This document shows, piece by piece, positions 29,351-40,537 of a DNA stretch of 45,454 nucleotides. Source of the DNA: Chara braunii. Its lineage: Eukaryota > Streptophyta > Charophyceae > Charales > Characeae. The position numbers were made by a program, and so were the translations under genes. Location: assembly GCA_003427395.1 (NCBI GenBank), contig BFEA01000067.1:3908950-3954403 (forward strand). Direction: 5' to 3'. Under the pieces are notes generated by a model. It ran no database searches. It saw nothing but the letters and a program-made list of their open reading frames with translations, and was not told the DNA's origin. The first letter of the stretch is position 1. Each line of letters opens with the position of its first letter.

Positions 29351-32300
29351 AGTATATAGGGGCTGCAGCTGTTTTTTCTGACACTTAGAGCCTGAATTGG
29401 ATTTGGATTTTCACTCCCGGCTTTTTGTACAACTTCTGAGCTGCTCAGTATTGAGGATGGCCTTCTTTGTGCACTGTGCAAGGAATGCCTCCTTTCAAAA
29501 TGAGAACCTGAATGCGCACGATGTCGTGGAGTGTGTTGTCCCTCACAGTGGCAACGGGAAGGTAGATCATCTCTCATTTTGACACGCCTTGGTAGGGCTG
29601 CAGGATTTCCCACTGCCTATATTCTCTTCCTGTTCCAAATGCTTCTCTCTGGGCTCTTCTCTCAAGTCGTCGGAGGAATGATTTTGTCGATGCGCATTGA
29701 GCTACGTTCGTTGGCGTTTGTGTTAGGCAGGAAGTGGTGGATGTCAGGAGGAGAAGACAGGGGGTTCATGTCAACCCGTGAGAATCTATAACGACCACCT
29801 CAGAGTCAGCTCTCGGTGACATCAGGAGGGAAGAAGATTTGAAGTTCTCTCGGCGTCCATGACCTTCGGATGCTTTGCTGTGAGAGGAATGAGGATGGGT
29901 TATGCCGCATCGCACAGCAAACAATTGTTTTGGAGTACCGTTACAGTTGCTGTCGCCAGTTTCTTACTGGTAGCTGAGTACGATGTGGCCAACTTTGGTG
30001 GTCACCAGCCAAGTGCGCATGTGGTCCAGGACTGTTATGATTATGCGTTTGAAGTGGAGGGCGAACTATAGTCTTCATTTGTCCTTGCTGTTCGTCTCTG
30101 ATGCTCGAGAGGTATTCGCGGGCGTTGTTGTGAGAGTCGTGGCAATCCTGTTATGGCTGGAATCGCCTGCCTTGGCAGACTGAGGTTGAGAACGGCGCTG
30201 CAAGGGAAGAGCCTTGCGATTTTGCATTGCGGGAGAAGAGTACAGCATTCTGCCTTCCATGTCTACCAATTTGCTGTTCCACAGTCAAGTGGAAGCTGCC
30301 TCAGTAAGGGCAGTGGAGAGTCGACTGCGAGTTCAATCGTCAATACGTATTTGGCTTTTTCTGTGCTGTCCATGTGTGCAATCAGGCGACGAGGACCCTC
30401 ACTGTGTATGCAGTGCAGGATGTCATGAGAAATTCCGGAGGAATGAGCTACACAAGGTGGAGCAACTGCTGCAAGCGTTGTCACTCATGCATTGGCGGTG
30501 ATTATTCCAGCCTGTGCCTTTCATCCAGGGTCCATACTCAGCCCCGGCTGTTCATTCGCCTGGAATGGAGTTTATGCTAGTGGAAGACGAGGAGCTGGTG
30601 AGGACTCTCCCTCATTTGAGTGTCCTCCTGTCACCTATGCTCCCCGTTGGGTTCAGGCCTCCGGCTTAAGTCGGAGGCCTCTGAGAAATTGTGTCTGGGC
30701 GGCGAAACTCACGATTTGTTACGTTTGGGATCTTTTTCGGACTGCTTGACAATGTGTGGGGGCAGCTAATAGATGACGTGATCTCTTTTCCAGCAGGAGA
30801 GAATGAGATGGATATATTTGGCAGTTTTGAGATTAGGCTGGAGACGGTAGTTCCCTGTTGCAGCCTGTTGCAGCTCTCTTTCCCCTTCTGGAGGTTAGGC
30901 TCCAGCGTTTTTGACTGTGATATGAGCTTGGGAGGCTGTGGATGATCTTTTTTTTTGGCACTGCGTCATCATTGGCCTTATCTCTTGTGTGGCTGTGGAT
31001 GATCTTTTTTTTGCATGCATTTCTCATCTGAATTGGGGCGTCAGTCTGGTGTGTTTTTCGATTCAGAAGTTCTCTCTTCATGTGCTTGTGTCAATCTGTG
31101 TGGACTCTGCTGTCCACAGCTTGGCCAGACAGAGCTGCATGGTACATGTAATGTGATGTGGTTGCAAAGCAAGTGTTGTTGTCCCTGGAGAGTGTGTGCA
31201 CGGTTTTAGGCAAGGCTGTGTGACTATGTTTAGGCTGCCTATGAATCATTTGTCTGCTTGGAGAAATGTGCCTTTCCTATTGATCTCTCTCCTGGATGTC
31301 AAGGGAAGTAGTACTGGAGTGGTCGAGAGTCTGTGAGGCGGAAATAGGTCCGGGGACGCTGAGGGGGACTGCAGCGCCGCTGCCGGGCAGATCCTGTTTT
31401 AGTTTTTAAACTCTAACCTGTAATCTCTCTGAATCCTTCGATTGCCCGATCGATCCCCTCCCCTGCAATGGATGCTTGTGATTCAACCCCCCTAATCCTC
31501 CCTGCCCCTGCCCCCCCCCCACCCCGGATTGTTTGTTGAATGACTTTCTCCGTGTGATACAGATCCAGCTGTGCTTGCACTTTTAGTCATTTTTCTGTTA
31601 AATCCTTCTGGATTTATCCCTTAATTATTACCACGAATTCCTCACCTTCCACCCGCACGCTCTCCCTTTTGTTTATACATCTTTTGCACCAAAGCCCACA
31701 AAAGGACCGCCCTTCTTCAAAGGCATCATCTTGTAGCGATTTCCATACCCCGCACAGAAGAGCTCACCACTGCCATGGCCACGTCGAGTCACTGCCCAAC
31801 TGTTGCGGTATCCACTCCCCTCAGCTCCGTGCCAGGGCCTGTCCTGGCACGATTTGCACCAGGGCAGTGCCACCCCTTTTTGTTCCAGGCTCGTGCGGTC
31901 GATTAGGCAGGCGCTTGTGGGGAGGCAGTGTTGCTCTATTTGCCTCTGCGGGGAGTAGAGAGATGATAAAAGCATGCGGAGAGGCACACATCAGACTGTA
32001 TGACACTGGAATCACACAGAAGGACAACACAGAGAACTAACCCAAGCACACGTATGGCTTGTTGAAATATGGAAACATGAAGTACGCAGCTCATCGGGCG
32101 ATAGGACCCTGCACTGCATTTCAACTGGTCACCAGTCTGGTATCATCAGGGGTCATGGTGCCACCTTAGCTGGCTTCGTCTTGGTTGCTCCAAACCCGCG
32201 GATAGATCAGAGCTCTTCTCTCCCTACACTCGCTGTTTAATCCAGCGGTCTCTGGCCACATCTCTGAGATTGACTTTAGGGGGCGGCATTCTGTAGACCA

Positions 32301-33298
32301 CCTTCACTCCACGTTTGCTACATACATGTGTCTTCCGTTCCTGCTTTTCGGTGGGGGGTGCTGCTGCCACTCTGCCGGAGCAAAAGGCAGCTCTGAGAGT
32401 CGGGTATCCGGGAGAAAGGCTAGCCAGCTCTCTTTCACCTGCTGACACTCTGATCCAAGAACAGTCGTCCTTTCTCATACCAGCCCACCATGTCCGGGGA
32501 TAATTTCCGGGGCACGTTATCATTGCTTTTTTGAAACAGGTTGACTGTCTCTTCTCGTGTTTCCGCCGCGTTTGCCACACTTCGTGGTCCAACCCACCCA
32601 GTTGCTTTCTTGAAGGAGAAAGTGATTTTTCCAAGTTATCTCCTATACCGTGACAGTGTTTCGGAACCAATCTCAACTGGTGCTCGCCCTTCCAGCCTCT
32701 TTTTCCCCTCCCTGATCCCAAATATCTTTTATGAAGTTTTATCCGCATTACCCCCCGTTTTGCCGAGCTGCTCCACGGGGGAGAGGATCTCTGGAGCAAC
32801 TCTGCTCATTCCAGTCAGTAATGTTTCTGTTTCCACGTCAGAGGGGCTGTCTGGCTGCGTCTTCCCATCTGCTCGGTGCTGCCGTGCTGCGAAGGGGCAT
32901 TATTGGTTGCCAGGCGCAGTGCCCGTGTCCAGAAGTCGTCCCTTGCCTGTGTCCTGGCAGATTCGCTGTCTGCCGCTGCCACAGTTATTATGTGCGCTGA
33001 GGAATGGTCCGGTACCTGTCTTCCAGCCACGTCAGAGGATCAACTTCAGGTGGGGCCTGCGGCGCCAAGCGTGCTATCCGTTCCAGCGACAGTGCTTGCC
33101 AGGGGGTCTGGGGTTTGAGCAGCACACTTCTTATCCGTTGTATGGTGAGTGCAGTGACCTGGAGACCTTCCCCCGAAGTCTGACGTCAACTAAGAAAGAT
33201 GTTGACTAGAGGAGGCGTGGACCACAGCGCTGCCCTCCACAAAGATACGCGAGCAAACTTGGTTGCTAGTCTTATTCCTTCCTCTGCTTAGCACCTCT
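29351..33298. other. About 4 kb without a supported gene
   Basis: I found no recognisable domain or exon chain. It contains a short duplication GGCTGTGGATGATCTTTTTT (about 30932 and 30989) and a C run near 31512. The longest open frames (32541-33209 plus, 222 codons; 32224-32799 minus, 191 codons) overlap each other on opposite strands, resemble nothing I know and have a composition that suggests chance. Confidence 0.5.
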
Positions 33299-33300
33299 CC

Positions 33301-33410
33301 TACCGTCTTCACCCGAATATATCGCCGGTCATTATACCTGTATTCGGCACAACTTTCATCCCAGATACGGCGATAATTACCGCGTGGTCTATTCGGGTGA
33401 AGACGGTGTA
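33301..33410. mobile_element. 108-bp foldback MITE-like element, copy 3 (best preserved)
   Basis: The termini are inverted: TACCGTCTTCACCCGAATA on the left and CTATTCGGGTGAAGACGGTG on the right. Nested inner arms (GTCATTATACCTGTATT and GGCGATAATTACCGC) give a partly self-complementary unit. It is shared with kinesin-intron copies at 319-425 and 4851-4922. No open frame. Confidence 0.78.
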
Positions 33411-33831
33411 AGACACGTTATGATGCAATGGAAGGTTTCGAATCAGGTGTTGGAACACGCGTAACACGGTATCTCGGCGCACTCGTACAGGGAAGTGCTG
33501 AAAGGTGAGATAATGAAATTCCTGTAAACGTTGAAGGACTGCAACAAGTGCTGTGTATTTCAACTGCCGTGCAGTGTTTATTACATAACACAGCTGGATG
33601 TTGTTGATGCTATAGAGATGCTCGAGAGAATGCAGTCCAGAACGTCTATTCTTCTGTGGATGCACCCAAGGACCTTGTCTTGTAGCATCGGTATAGGATG
33701 AAGCGAGTGTGCTGTACGCAGAGTTTCATCGTCGTCGTAATATTCACTCGGTCAGTGTGGCATACCCGGACGGTTGGCGCCCCTTGACTGTTGGGCTGCT
33801 GCTAGTTTGACCAGCATCGCTTCACGAGTGC

Positions 33832-34175
33832 ATGTGTAACGCTGCTAGTTTGCACACCAATGCTTAAACCACTAGTACCTCCGAGCCTGTTTTCGACAAG
33901 TACTGGTCTACCTCCGAACTTTCAGGAGGCCGAGCCTGCCGTTGATAAATCTGATTGGCGGCCGTCGTTTCATTTCGGCCTCCTGACAAAGGTCGGAGGC
34001 CGAGTGTTTTCGAACCGACAAAGGTATTAGTGGTTTAACGAACGCAAGTGCAATGCTGCTAGTTTGCATAGCAATGCTAAACAAAACACGCAAGTTTAAT
34101 GCTGCTAGTTTGCGCACTGCGGGTTTGTGCAGCAACGCTTAACAAATGCAAGTGTAATGCTGCTAGTTTGCACAT
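33832..34175. repeat. Tandem array of TGCTGCTAGTTTGC units, split by a MITE
   Basis: Units with GTAATGCTGCTAGTTTGCAC and CAATGCTTAACAAA-type sequence recur at about 33839, 34054, 34099 and 34158. The array is interrupted between the first and second by the 167-bp TTAA MITE. Confidence 0.85.
33864..34038. mobile_element. TTAA-flanked MITE, 167 bp
   Basis: Element 33868-34034 has ends ACCACTAGTACCT and, reversed, ACCACTAATACCT, flanked on both sides by TTAA (33864-33867 and 34035-34038). Inner arms (CCTCCGAACTTTCAGGAGG and CGGCCTCCTGACAAAGGTC) add a second fold. A sister unit of the surrounding array shows the empty site as GCTTAACAAATGCAAG, so TTAA is a true target-site duplication. Confidence 0.85.
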
Positions 34176-34831
34176 CATTGACATCAATGACTGACAAAGA
34201 CCGAGCAGCTCTGTCCAGCGCCTGTGCATTCATTCCATGGTCCTCGTGAGGGCCTTTTTATCCCTGCTATGTACTTGCACATGCAATTCGAGTTTGGGCC
34301 TCGCCACTGGTTGGATGCTATGTTTCTTGTATATCTTATAATGAGGGGCATCTGAGAATCTCAGAAAGATGTTGCATCTTGGCTGTAAGATTGGAAATTC
34401 TTTCGGACATAGGCCTGGCTCAGTTACTACACCCATGAACTATTGAAATACAGACGGAGTTCATATCTTAAAGAGGGGAACAAGAGAATTGAAAGGAAAA
34501 AAAAAAAAAAGGATGTCGAAGCCTTGAACGAAGAACTGAGAACTCGAAAAAGAAAAGAAAAGAAGAAGAAGAAGAAGAAGAAGAAGAAGAAGAAGAAGAA
34601 AGAAGAAGAAAAGAGAACAGGTGGGTGAATGGCAAGGAGCTGTCCACAAACTTTAATTAGGGATGAAGTTGATGCGGCTTTTTTTTTTTCTTTGCCTATC
34701 TGTAGGCTACAACTGAATCTTTCTTTGTGCCTTGGCATTCGCTCTGCCTTTTGCAGGGCTCCTCCATCCCCACCCCCTTCGCCACCAGAAAAGCTGTCCT
34801 TCAGTTTATCTCCAGTTCCCATGAAGAAGAT
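34176..34831. other. Gene-free stretch with (GAA)n and A/T runs
   Basis: Contains (AAG)n from about 34560 to 34612 and an A run at about 34498-34511. No gene is supported upstream of the 153-bp repeat. Confidence 0.65.
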
Positions 34832-35540
34832 GAAGTACAACCTTCGCCGTCGGAATCGAGGAAAGAAGGGCGATTCTTCATCAGCAGACCAGAAGAAACG
34901 CAGGAGAATGGATCAGTAAGCTACCAAGTTTTCCTAAGTGGAGACCTGAAGTTCTCACCAACTCGTGCTTTGCGCCAAGAAGACGAAGTACGACCTTCGC
35001 CAGTGAAACCGAGGAAAGAAAGGCGATTCTTCCACAGCGGACGAGAAGAAAGGCAGGAGAACGAATCACTAAGGGACCAAGCTTTCCTAAGTGGAAANNN
35101 NNNNNNNNNNNNNNNNNNNNNNNNNNNNNNNNNNNNNNNNNNNNNNNNNNNNNNNNNNNNNNNNNNNNNNNNNNNNNNNNNNNNNNNNNNNNNNNNNNNN
35201 NNNNNNNNNNNNNNNNNNNNNNNNNNNNNNNNNNNNNNNNNNNNNNNNNNNNNNNNNNNNNNNNNNNNNNNNNNNNNNNNNNNNNNNNNNNNNNNNNNNN
35301 NNNNNNNNNNNNNNNNNNNNNNNNNNNNNNNNNNNNNNNNNNNNNNNNNNNNNNNNNNNNNNNNNNNNNNNNNNNNNNNNNNNNNNNNNNNNNNNNNNNN
35401 NNNNNNNNNNNNNNNNNNNNNNNNNNNNNNNNNNNNNNNNNNAAGAAAGGCGATTCTTCCACAGCGGAGGAGACGAAAGGCAGGAGAACGAATCACTAAG
35501 TAACCAAGCTTTCCTAAGTGGAAACCTGAAGTTTTCATTC
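34832..35540. repeat. 153-bp-period tandem repeat spanning an assembly gap; possibly coding
   Basis: Unit 1 starts at 34832 and unit 2 at 34985 (GAAGTACRACCTTCGCC). A third partial unit lies at 35443-35540, after the gap. The period is exactly 51 codons. The plus frame starting at 34727 is open through both units before the gap and reads, per unit, FPS/FFH-type acidic-basic blocks such as RKERRFFHSGREERQENES. This could be part of a repetitive protein or simply a satellite whose period is a multiple of three. No known domain. Confidence 0.6.
35098..35442. other. Assembly gap, 345 N
   Basis: Unknown bases inside the 153-bp tandem repeat. The distance between equivalent points on the two sides (427 bp) is not a multiple of 153, so the gap length is probably an estimate and the true number of repeats is unknown. 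Confidence 0.97.
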
Positions 35541-36709
35541 ATTCAAATTCGATTATGGATACGCTTCCTCGTGCTGCGGCATTGCCGTCGGCACCGCATT
35601 CTTTAACAACCGGCAGAGCTCTTTGGTTTCGCATTAGCGAACATGAACTACTGCAATCATCGCCATCAAAGGCAACTGTAGTAAACCAACATCATTATGG
35701 ATACGCTTCCTCGTGCTGCTGCATTGCCGTACGGTCGTACTTTGGAAAATCCAAATATGGACACAATTTCTCATGTCGCCGGACTTGTGAAAGTATCGTC
35801 GTCGCCAGGGAGCCCTTGCCACCACAGATGTAGTCATACAGGAGCATTTCTCGGGTTTTGATTAGCATTCTGAACGCGCAGCTATCTTCACCGCTGAAGC
35901 TATATAGACGAAGACAGTATATTCTTCCATAGCATCGGACAATAAATGCGGGAGGTACGCAAGCGAGAAGGAAGTATTCCTACTTGGGAAACTTCCATAT
36001 CTTGCAATTGGAAGTGTGGATTTGTTTGATGGTCTCTCTTTGACAAATGTGTACCCGTTTGCGACAGGCAGCAGCACAGCATCAGGGAACAATGGGCGTC
36101 ATCGTGAATGTCCGGTGAAACAACACTGGGGTCCATCGTGAATGTTCGCTGAAACATCACTGGCTTCTTCTCCTGAGCATTCTGTCTTTCACAGAAGTTG
36201 GGAAGCGTGAGAGGTCCGTGTGTGCAAGGCGCAGGAAAGGACAATTCAGTACTTCCCTGAGAATGAAACTTGGCACGGTTTTCACACGCAAGAGCAGAGC
36301 GCACATTGCTTTCGCTCAAGGTAAGACGTGGAGGATGGACGCTGTGTGGACAGGGCAGGGGGATGTGTAATGCACAACATTAGGTTGGGATTGATGGCAT
36401 TGTTCATTGTCATCATGGGCCAGTTAAGAAAGGAAATCAAATTGACGCTCGGCAACGGGGAGCCGGGGGTCTATTAATTGGCACGCAATAGGTGAAGTAG
36501 TGGAAGATGTTATGAGAGTAGTGGTATGTGTGATATGTGATAGACGAGTGTAATGACAGTTCTGGGCTTGGCATGAAGTCAGTTTTTGCTGTGGCTAATG
36601 AGATTCACTATCGAAGAGTGCTGGTCGTGTCAAGTAGAAATTGATCAATGTGAATCATCCTCCTGTTGACATCAAAGTGGGATGGAGGGCAGGAGGGAGG
36701 GGTGGTTAG

Positions 36710-36710
<1 letters not shown>
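35541..36710. repeat. Gene-free stretch with short direct repeats
   Basis: TTATGGATACGCTTCCTCGT is repeated at about 35553 and 35695 (142-bp offset), and a unit with CATCGTGAATGTYCGSTGAAAC is doubled near 36095 and 36130. No gene is recognised. Confidence 0.6.
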
Positions 36711-36799
<89 letters not shown>

Positions 36800-36800
36800 N

Positions 36801-36848
<48 letters not shown>
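36711..36848. repeat. (GA)n microsatellite, with one unknown base
   Basis: About 138 bases of GA dinucleotides, with one N at 36800. Confidence 0.97.
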
Positions 36849-36851
<3 letters not shown>

Positions 36852-36871
36852 GGCATGTGGGGATGAGGGTT

Positions 36872-36933
36872 GTTTCACCACTTCGAAGTCTTCTTGGAAA
36901 CTGCCTCTACACAACCTTTCACCACCCACCACC

Positions 36934-36984
<51 letters not shown>

Positions 36985-37081
36985 CCTCATATCACAAAAA
37001 CGTAAGGAAGAATGAGGGGTAGAGAGAGAGAGAAGTGGTGGTGGGTGGTTCAAGGTTGAATACTTGGAAGTGGTGAAAGGT
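36872..37081. repeat. Inverted repeat around a (CT)n run
   Basis: TTTCACCACCCACCACCACT (36920 area), followed by a CT run, pairs with AGAGAAGTGGTGGTGGGTGG (37031 area). Outer arms TTTCACCACTTCGAAGT and ACTTGGAAGTGGTGAAAGG extend the fold. It may be a degenerate foldback element or a microsatellite-linked inversion. Confidence 0.7.
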
Positions 37082-37089
37082 GCCTGCAA

Positions 37090-38638
37090 TGGGGAAAGAG
37101 TGAAAAGTGTGGGCTGGGTTGGGTCACTTGAGCAACACTAAGATGATGAAGGTGCGAGTTGCCCAAGGTGCAGTAGGGAGAATGGCAACGTGAGCATTGT
37201 GAGGCATGTAGGCATTCTGTCTGTCGTACTGGTACTAGGTATCGCTGTCCGATGGATGATGCAGATGAGGAACATTGGAGATCTATTTGCTTGCAGTATG
37301 TTGAGTGCACGCTTTGCGCGCTGGCTGGCTCACCACAGCAAAACACAGGTTAGTACTGTTTCGTTGTTTGGGATCGATGATTCTATGGTGCTTGTTGTTT
37401 GCGAATGCCAATGGGAATGTCTGCTGTGGTGAAAGGAGGGATGGCTGCTTCGTAGTTATGCCTGTTATGGGCAGCTGGAGACTGGTTGAAAGCTGGGCGG
37501 ATCGGATATTTTTCCGGGGCATGGCTGGGACTAAGATCGAAGGGTGTGGTGGTGCCTCACAATGTTTGCCCATCGCACGGCTCTCCAACCTAGCCGCTCT
37601 GCCCGAGGCCGGCCGAGATGGATTTTGAGCGCCGAACAAGAGCAAACAGGATTAAAGCGGAGGACAGCCAGACTGCTACTGGCATCAGGACAGTTCTTCG
37701 AGGGCACATATTGCGTCTTGCTCCATGGTGGCGGGACTGGCGTCCGCATGGAAGGGTGTTTTCTCTCTCCTCATGCATGCGCTAAAAACAGATTGGCTGC
37801 ACTTTGTCATTTCTGCTACTGCTATGTCAGAACAGGGAAGCTGTTCTTTCTGCGTATAGTATAGATAACTGAGATGGATTGTGGCGATTTCGCGTCCCCG
37901 CAATGCATGTGGTCATACCTGAAGATGCGTACGGTCGAGACTGGTGCGAAGGGTGACGATTTCGCGTCCCCGCACATTTCTGGCGTGTCCACTGTTGTGT
38001 TACGGTTCTAGCCAGGAGGTTTCAAAGTTTATCGTCTTTTGCCATTGGCTTGCATGTGGTCATACCTGAAGACTGCGTACGGTCGAGACTGGTGCGAGTT
38101 CCCAAGTTTATGGTTTAATTTTTTTACTACCGACTTGTCGGCTGATCGCTGAAATCCGACGCATCTCGAAGCGCGATGCAAGGTTGCGAACGGAAAGATG
38201 TCCGCGTGGTTGATGGTGTAGTATTGGAAATGCTATGTGGGACTTTTATTCTGTGAACATGACGTTGAAATACTGTGATCTTTTTGTGATGATACCATGG
38301 CTGGGGCTGTTTGATATCACTTCGGCAACACTAAGATGATGAAGGTGCGAGTTGGCCAAGGTGCAGGAAAGAGAACATCATGTGCTCTTCTAACTTGACT
38401 GGTGGAGAGAGAGCGTCGCGTGCTCTTTTAGGGCGTGTACTCACACTAGGACGTTCTAGTGTAATCTTTAGATGCGATTGCAGCCAGATGGATCAACGTT
38501 TTGACATCACTGCCGCATCTGCTTCATTTAAGAAAGTGCCGGTGTCAGCACGCCCTTGGTCGAAGAGGAATCCGCCGGCTTTTTGGCCAAGAATATGGCC
38601 AGAGGCGTCCACATCCGGTGAGGATTACGGGTAGTTAT
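37090..38638. repeat. Gene-free stretch with dispersed direct repeats
   Basis: ACACTAAGATGATGAAGGTG with flanks occurs at about 37135 and 38329. ATTTCGCGTCCCCGCA occurs at about 37889 and 37959. GCATGTGGTCATACCTGAAG with CGGTCGAGACTGGTGCGA occurs near 37905 and 38051. No protein-coding gene is supported. Confidence 0.6.
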
Positions 38639-38639
38639 C

Positions 38640-39075
38640 AGTTGGAGAAGATGCATCACAAGTGGAGGTTGCAGTTTGGCTATGGCGGCTGCTGTTATGT
38701 CTTGTCCATTTCGCTGTCCGATAAAGGCAAGCTACTCCAGGGAGGCACGCCATCTCTGGTCTTGTTGGAGCTGAAGGGGGTTGGAGACCTGACCCTGGTC
38801 GGTAACGAGAGTGGCCAGATGCTGAAGCCTGAAGGGGGTTGGAGACCTGACCCTCGTGTGGTGAGAAATTAGGGGTATAGTTTTCGGTTGAAGAAGATAG
38901 ATCGAAAGTGGAGGTTACACTTCGGCTATGGCGGCTGCTGTTATGTCTTGTCCGTTTCGCTGTTAGATAAGAGGCAAGGTTCTCCAGGAGGGAGGCACGA
39001 CCCCAGGAGGGAGGTACGTCATCTCGGGTCCTCTCAGAGCTAATGGGGGGTGGAGACCTGACCCTGCCGAGTCCG
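38640..39075. repeat. Tandem duplication, 246-bp offset
   Basis: AGTGGAGGTTGCAGTTTGGC at 38661 matches AGTGGAGGTTACACTTCGGC at 38907. Both are followed by TATGGCGGCTGCTGTTATGT and CTTGTCC. A smaller unit GGGGGTTGGAGACCTGACCC is repeated within it. Confidence 0.88.
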
Positions 39076-39408
39076 ATTATTTTGTTAGTTAGTGTTAGAA
39101 GATTCAATAGCAGTATGGTTTTCGTTTTTTTTCCTCCTTGTTTTTTTTAAGCTGGTTTTCGGTTTGATTATGTGTACAATCGAGTATGCTTTTTTCCATT
39201 GACATATGTTGTTCATAACGCTCAGTGTCTGATTGATGCTTATGTCTGCTTTCGTATCGATCGAATTTGCATTCTTAATTAACCCTATCTGTGAAAGTCT
39301 GCCAAAATATATTTCTTCTTCCAAAGGGGCCTGTAATGCCGATTGATTGATGTTGGCTCTGTTTATGCCTTTTTGGGGTTGACCGCGAAACAGTATACTC
39401 TTTTTCGA

Positions 39409-39541
39409 AAATTTGGACCATTTCTCAGCTTGTGTGTGTCATCCTTACTTGCGTAGGGGCCACGCTAGTCTCCTTTCTCTGTTACGTGTCATCCTTACTT
39501 GCGTTGGCTTTGTGTAATGGCAATTGATTCCAATTTTAACG
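39409..39541 (-). pseudogene. U6 snRNA pseudogene with internal duplication
   Basis: The minus strand starts CGTTAAAATTGGAA (the 5' stem is missing). It has a 45-base insertion that includes a partial copy of the U6 3' domain (AACGCAAGTAAGGATGACAC), then resumes with AACAGAGAAAGGAGACTAGC and runs to GAGAAATGGTCCAAATTTT. The U6-like 3' domain is thus present twice. Confidence 0.75.
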
Positions 39542-39736
39542 AAAAATAATAACACATGGATCCCCTTTCTCAATGTGTACATTTTGGCTGCATCACTGAA
39601 ATGGAGCTGAGAGAGGAAAAAAGTTTTCTTTTCCATCTCACAGACATATGCACACACACACCGCATGGGACCGGTTCGGTAGTGGACTTCCCTGGTCCTT
39701 GCCTTGAGCAATTAACCCCTACAGAACGTGCAGGAC

Positions 39737-40307
39737 CGGATCGGGAGTGGACTCTGCAGGCACCGCATTCAATTCTTGCAGTTGCGGTTGCTCCATGCAA
39801 TGGCACGGCGCAGACCGATGTCACAGGCTGCATGGCTCCTACACCGTAGGAGCGTAGCGGCATGCTGACCGCAATTATATATCCATTGTCGTTCTGACCC
39901 GTCTTTCCATGTGTGGCACCCTGATGTGTAGTCGAAGATCGGAACGACAATGGATATACAATTGCACTCATAATAGTCTCATGTCCAATTTGTAGACGGG
40001 TTGGAACGGCACTGGATTAGCAATTGCACTCGATGTCTATATTATGATAGTCAACGTTGCACTCATGTGCGGCACCCTGATGTGTAGTCGGGGGTTGGAA
40101 CGACAATGGATATACAATTGCACTCATGTCCAATGTGTAGATGGGGGTCGGAACGACAATGGATATACAATTGCGGTCAGCATGCCGCTGTGCTCCTAGG
40201 GTGTAGGACCCATGTAGCCTGTGACATCGGTCTGCACGTGCCATTGGATGGAGCAACCACAACTGCGAGAATTGGACGCGTTGCATGCACAGTCCACTCC
40301 CGGAATC
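39737..40307. mobile_element. 571-bp foldback element with 170-bp arms
   Basis: The left arm (39737-39908) and the reverse complement of the right arm (about 40136-40307) agree over most positions. Shared segments in order are GGGAGTGGACT, GCAGTTG-GGTTGCTCCAT, CAGACCGATGTCACAGGCT, GCGGCATGCTGACCGCAATT and ATATCCATTGTCGTTC. The loop contains direct repeats of GGAACGACAATGGATATACA (39941, 40096 and, in the right arm, 40149). It has no coding potential. The target duplication was not identified. Confidence 0.82.
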
Positions 40308-40322
40308 TTTTATATTTGTTGT

Positions 40323-40344
40323 TTGATTTGATTTGATTTGATTT
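40323..40344. repeat. (GATTT)n short tandem repeat
   Basis: Four to five copies of TTTGA right after the foldback element. Confidence 0.85.
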
Positions 40345-40488
40345 TGGCCCGTCCGGGGGCAAGTGGTCCCGGGCCACCCTGGTAGCCGAGGTACAACCGA
40401 AATACTGACTGACGTCTGCTGCTCCATTGGAGAGTATTGATTCAGAACCGTCTGAAGTTTGTCATTCCTCTGTTCTGTTCTTTTAGCC

Positions 40489-40537
<49 letters not shown>

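Noticed and set aside
32541-33209. 222-codon open frame
   Set aside because: No recognisable domain, overlaps an equally long frame on the other strand, and the composition looks non-coding.
33309-33665. 118-codon minus-strand frame
   Set aside because: It runs through the foldback element at 33301-33410, resembles no family I know, and has no supporting splice or promoter signal.
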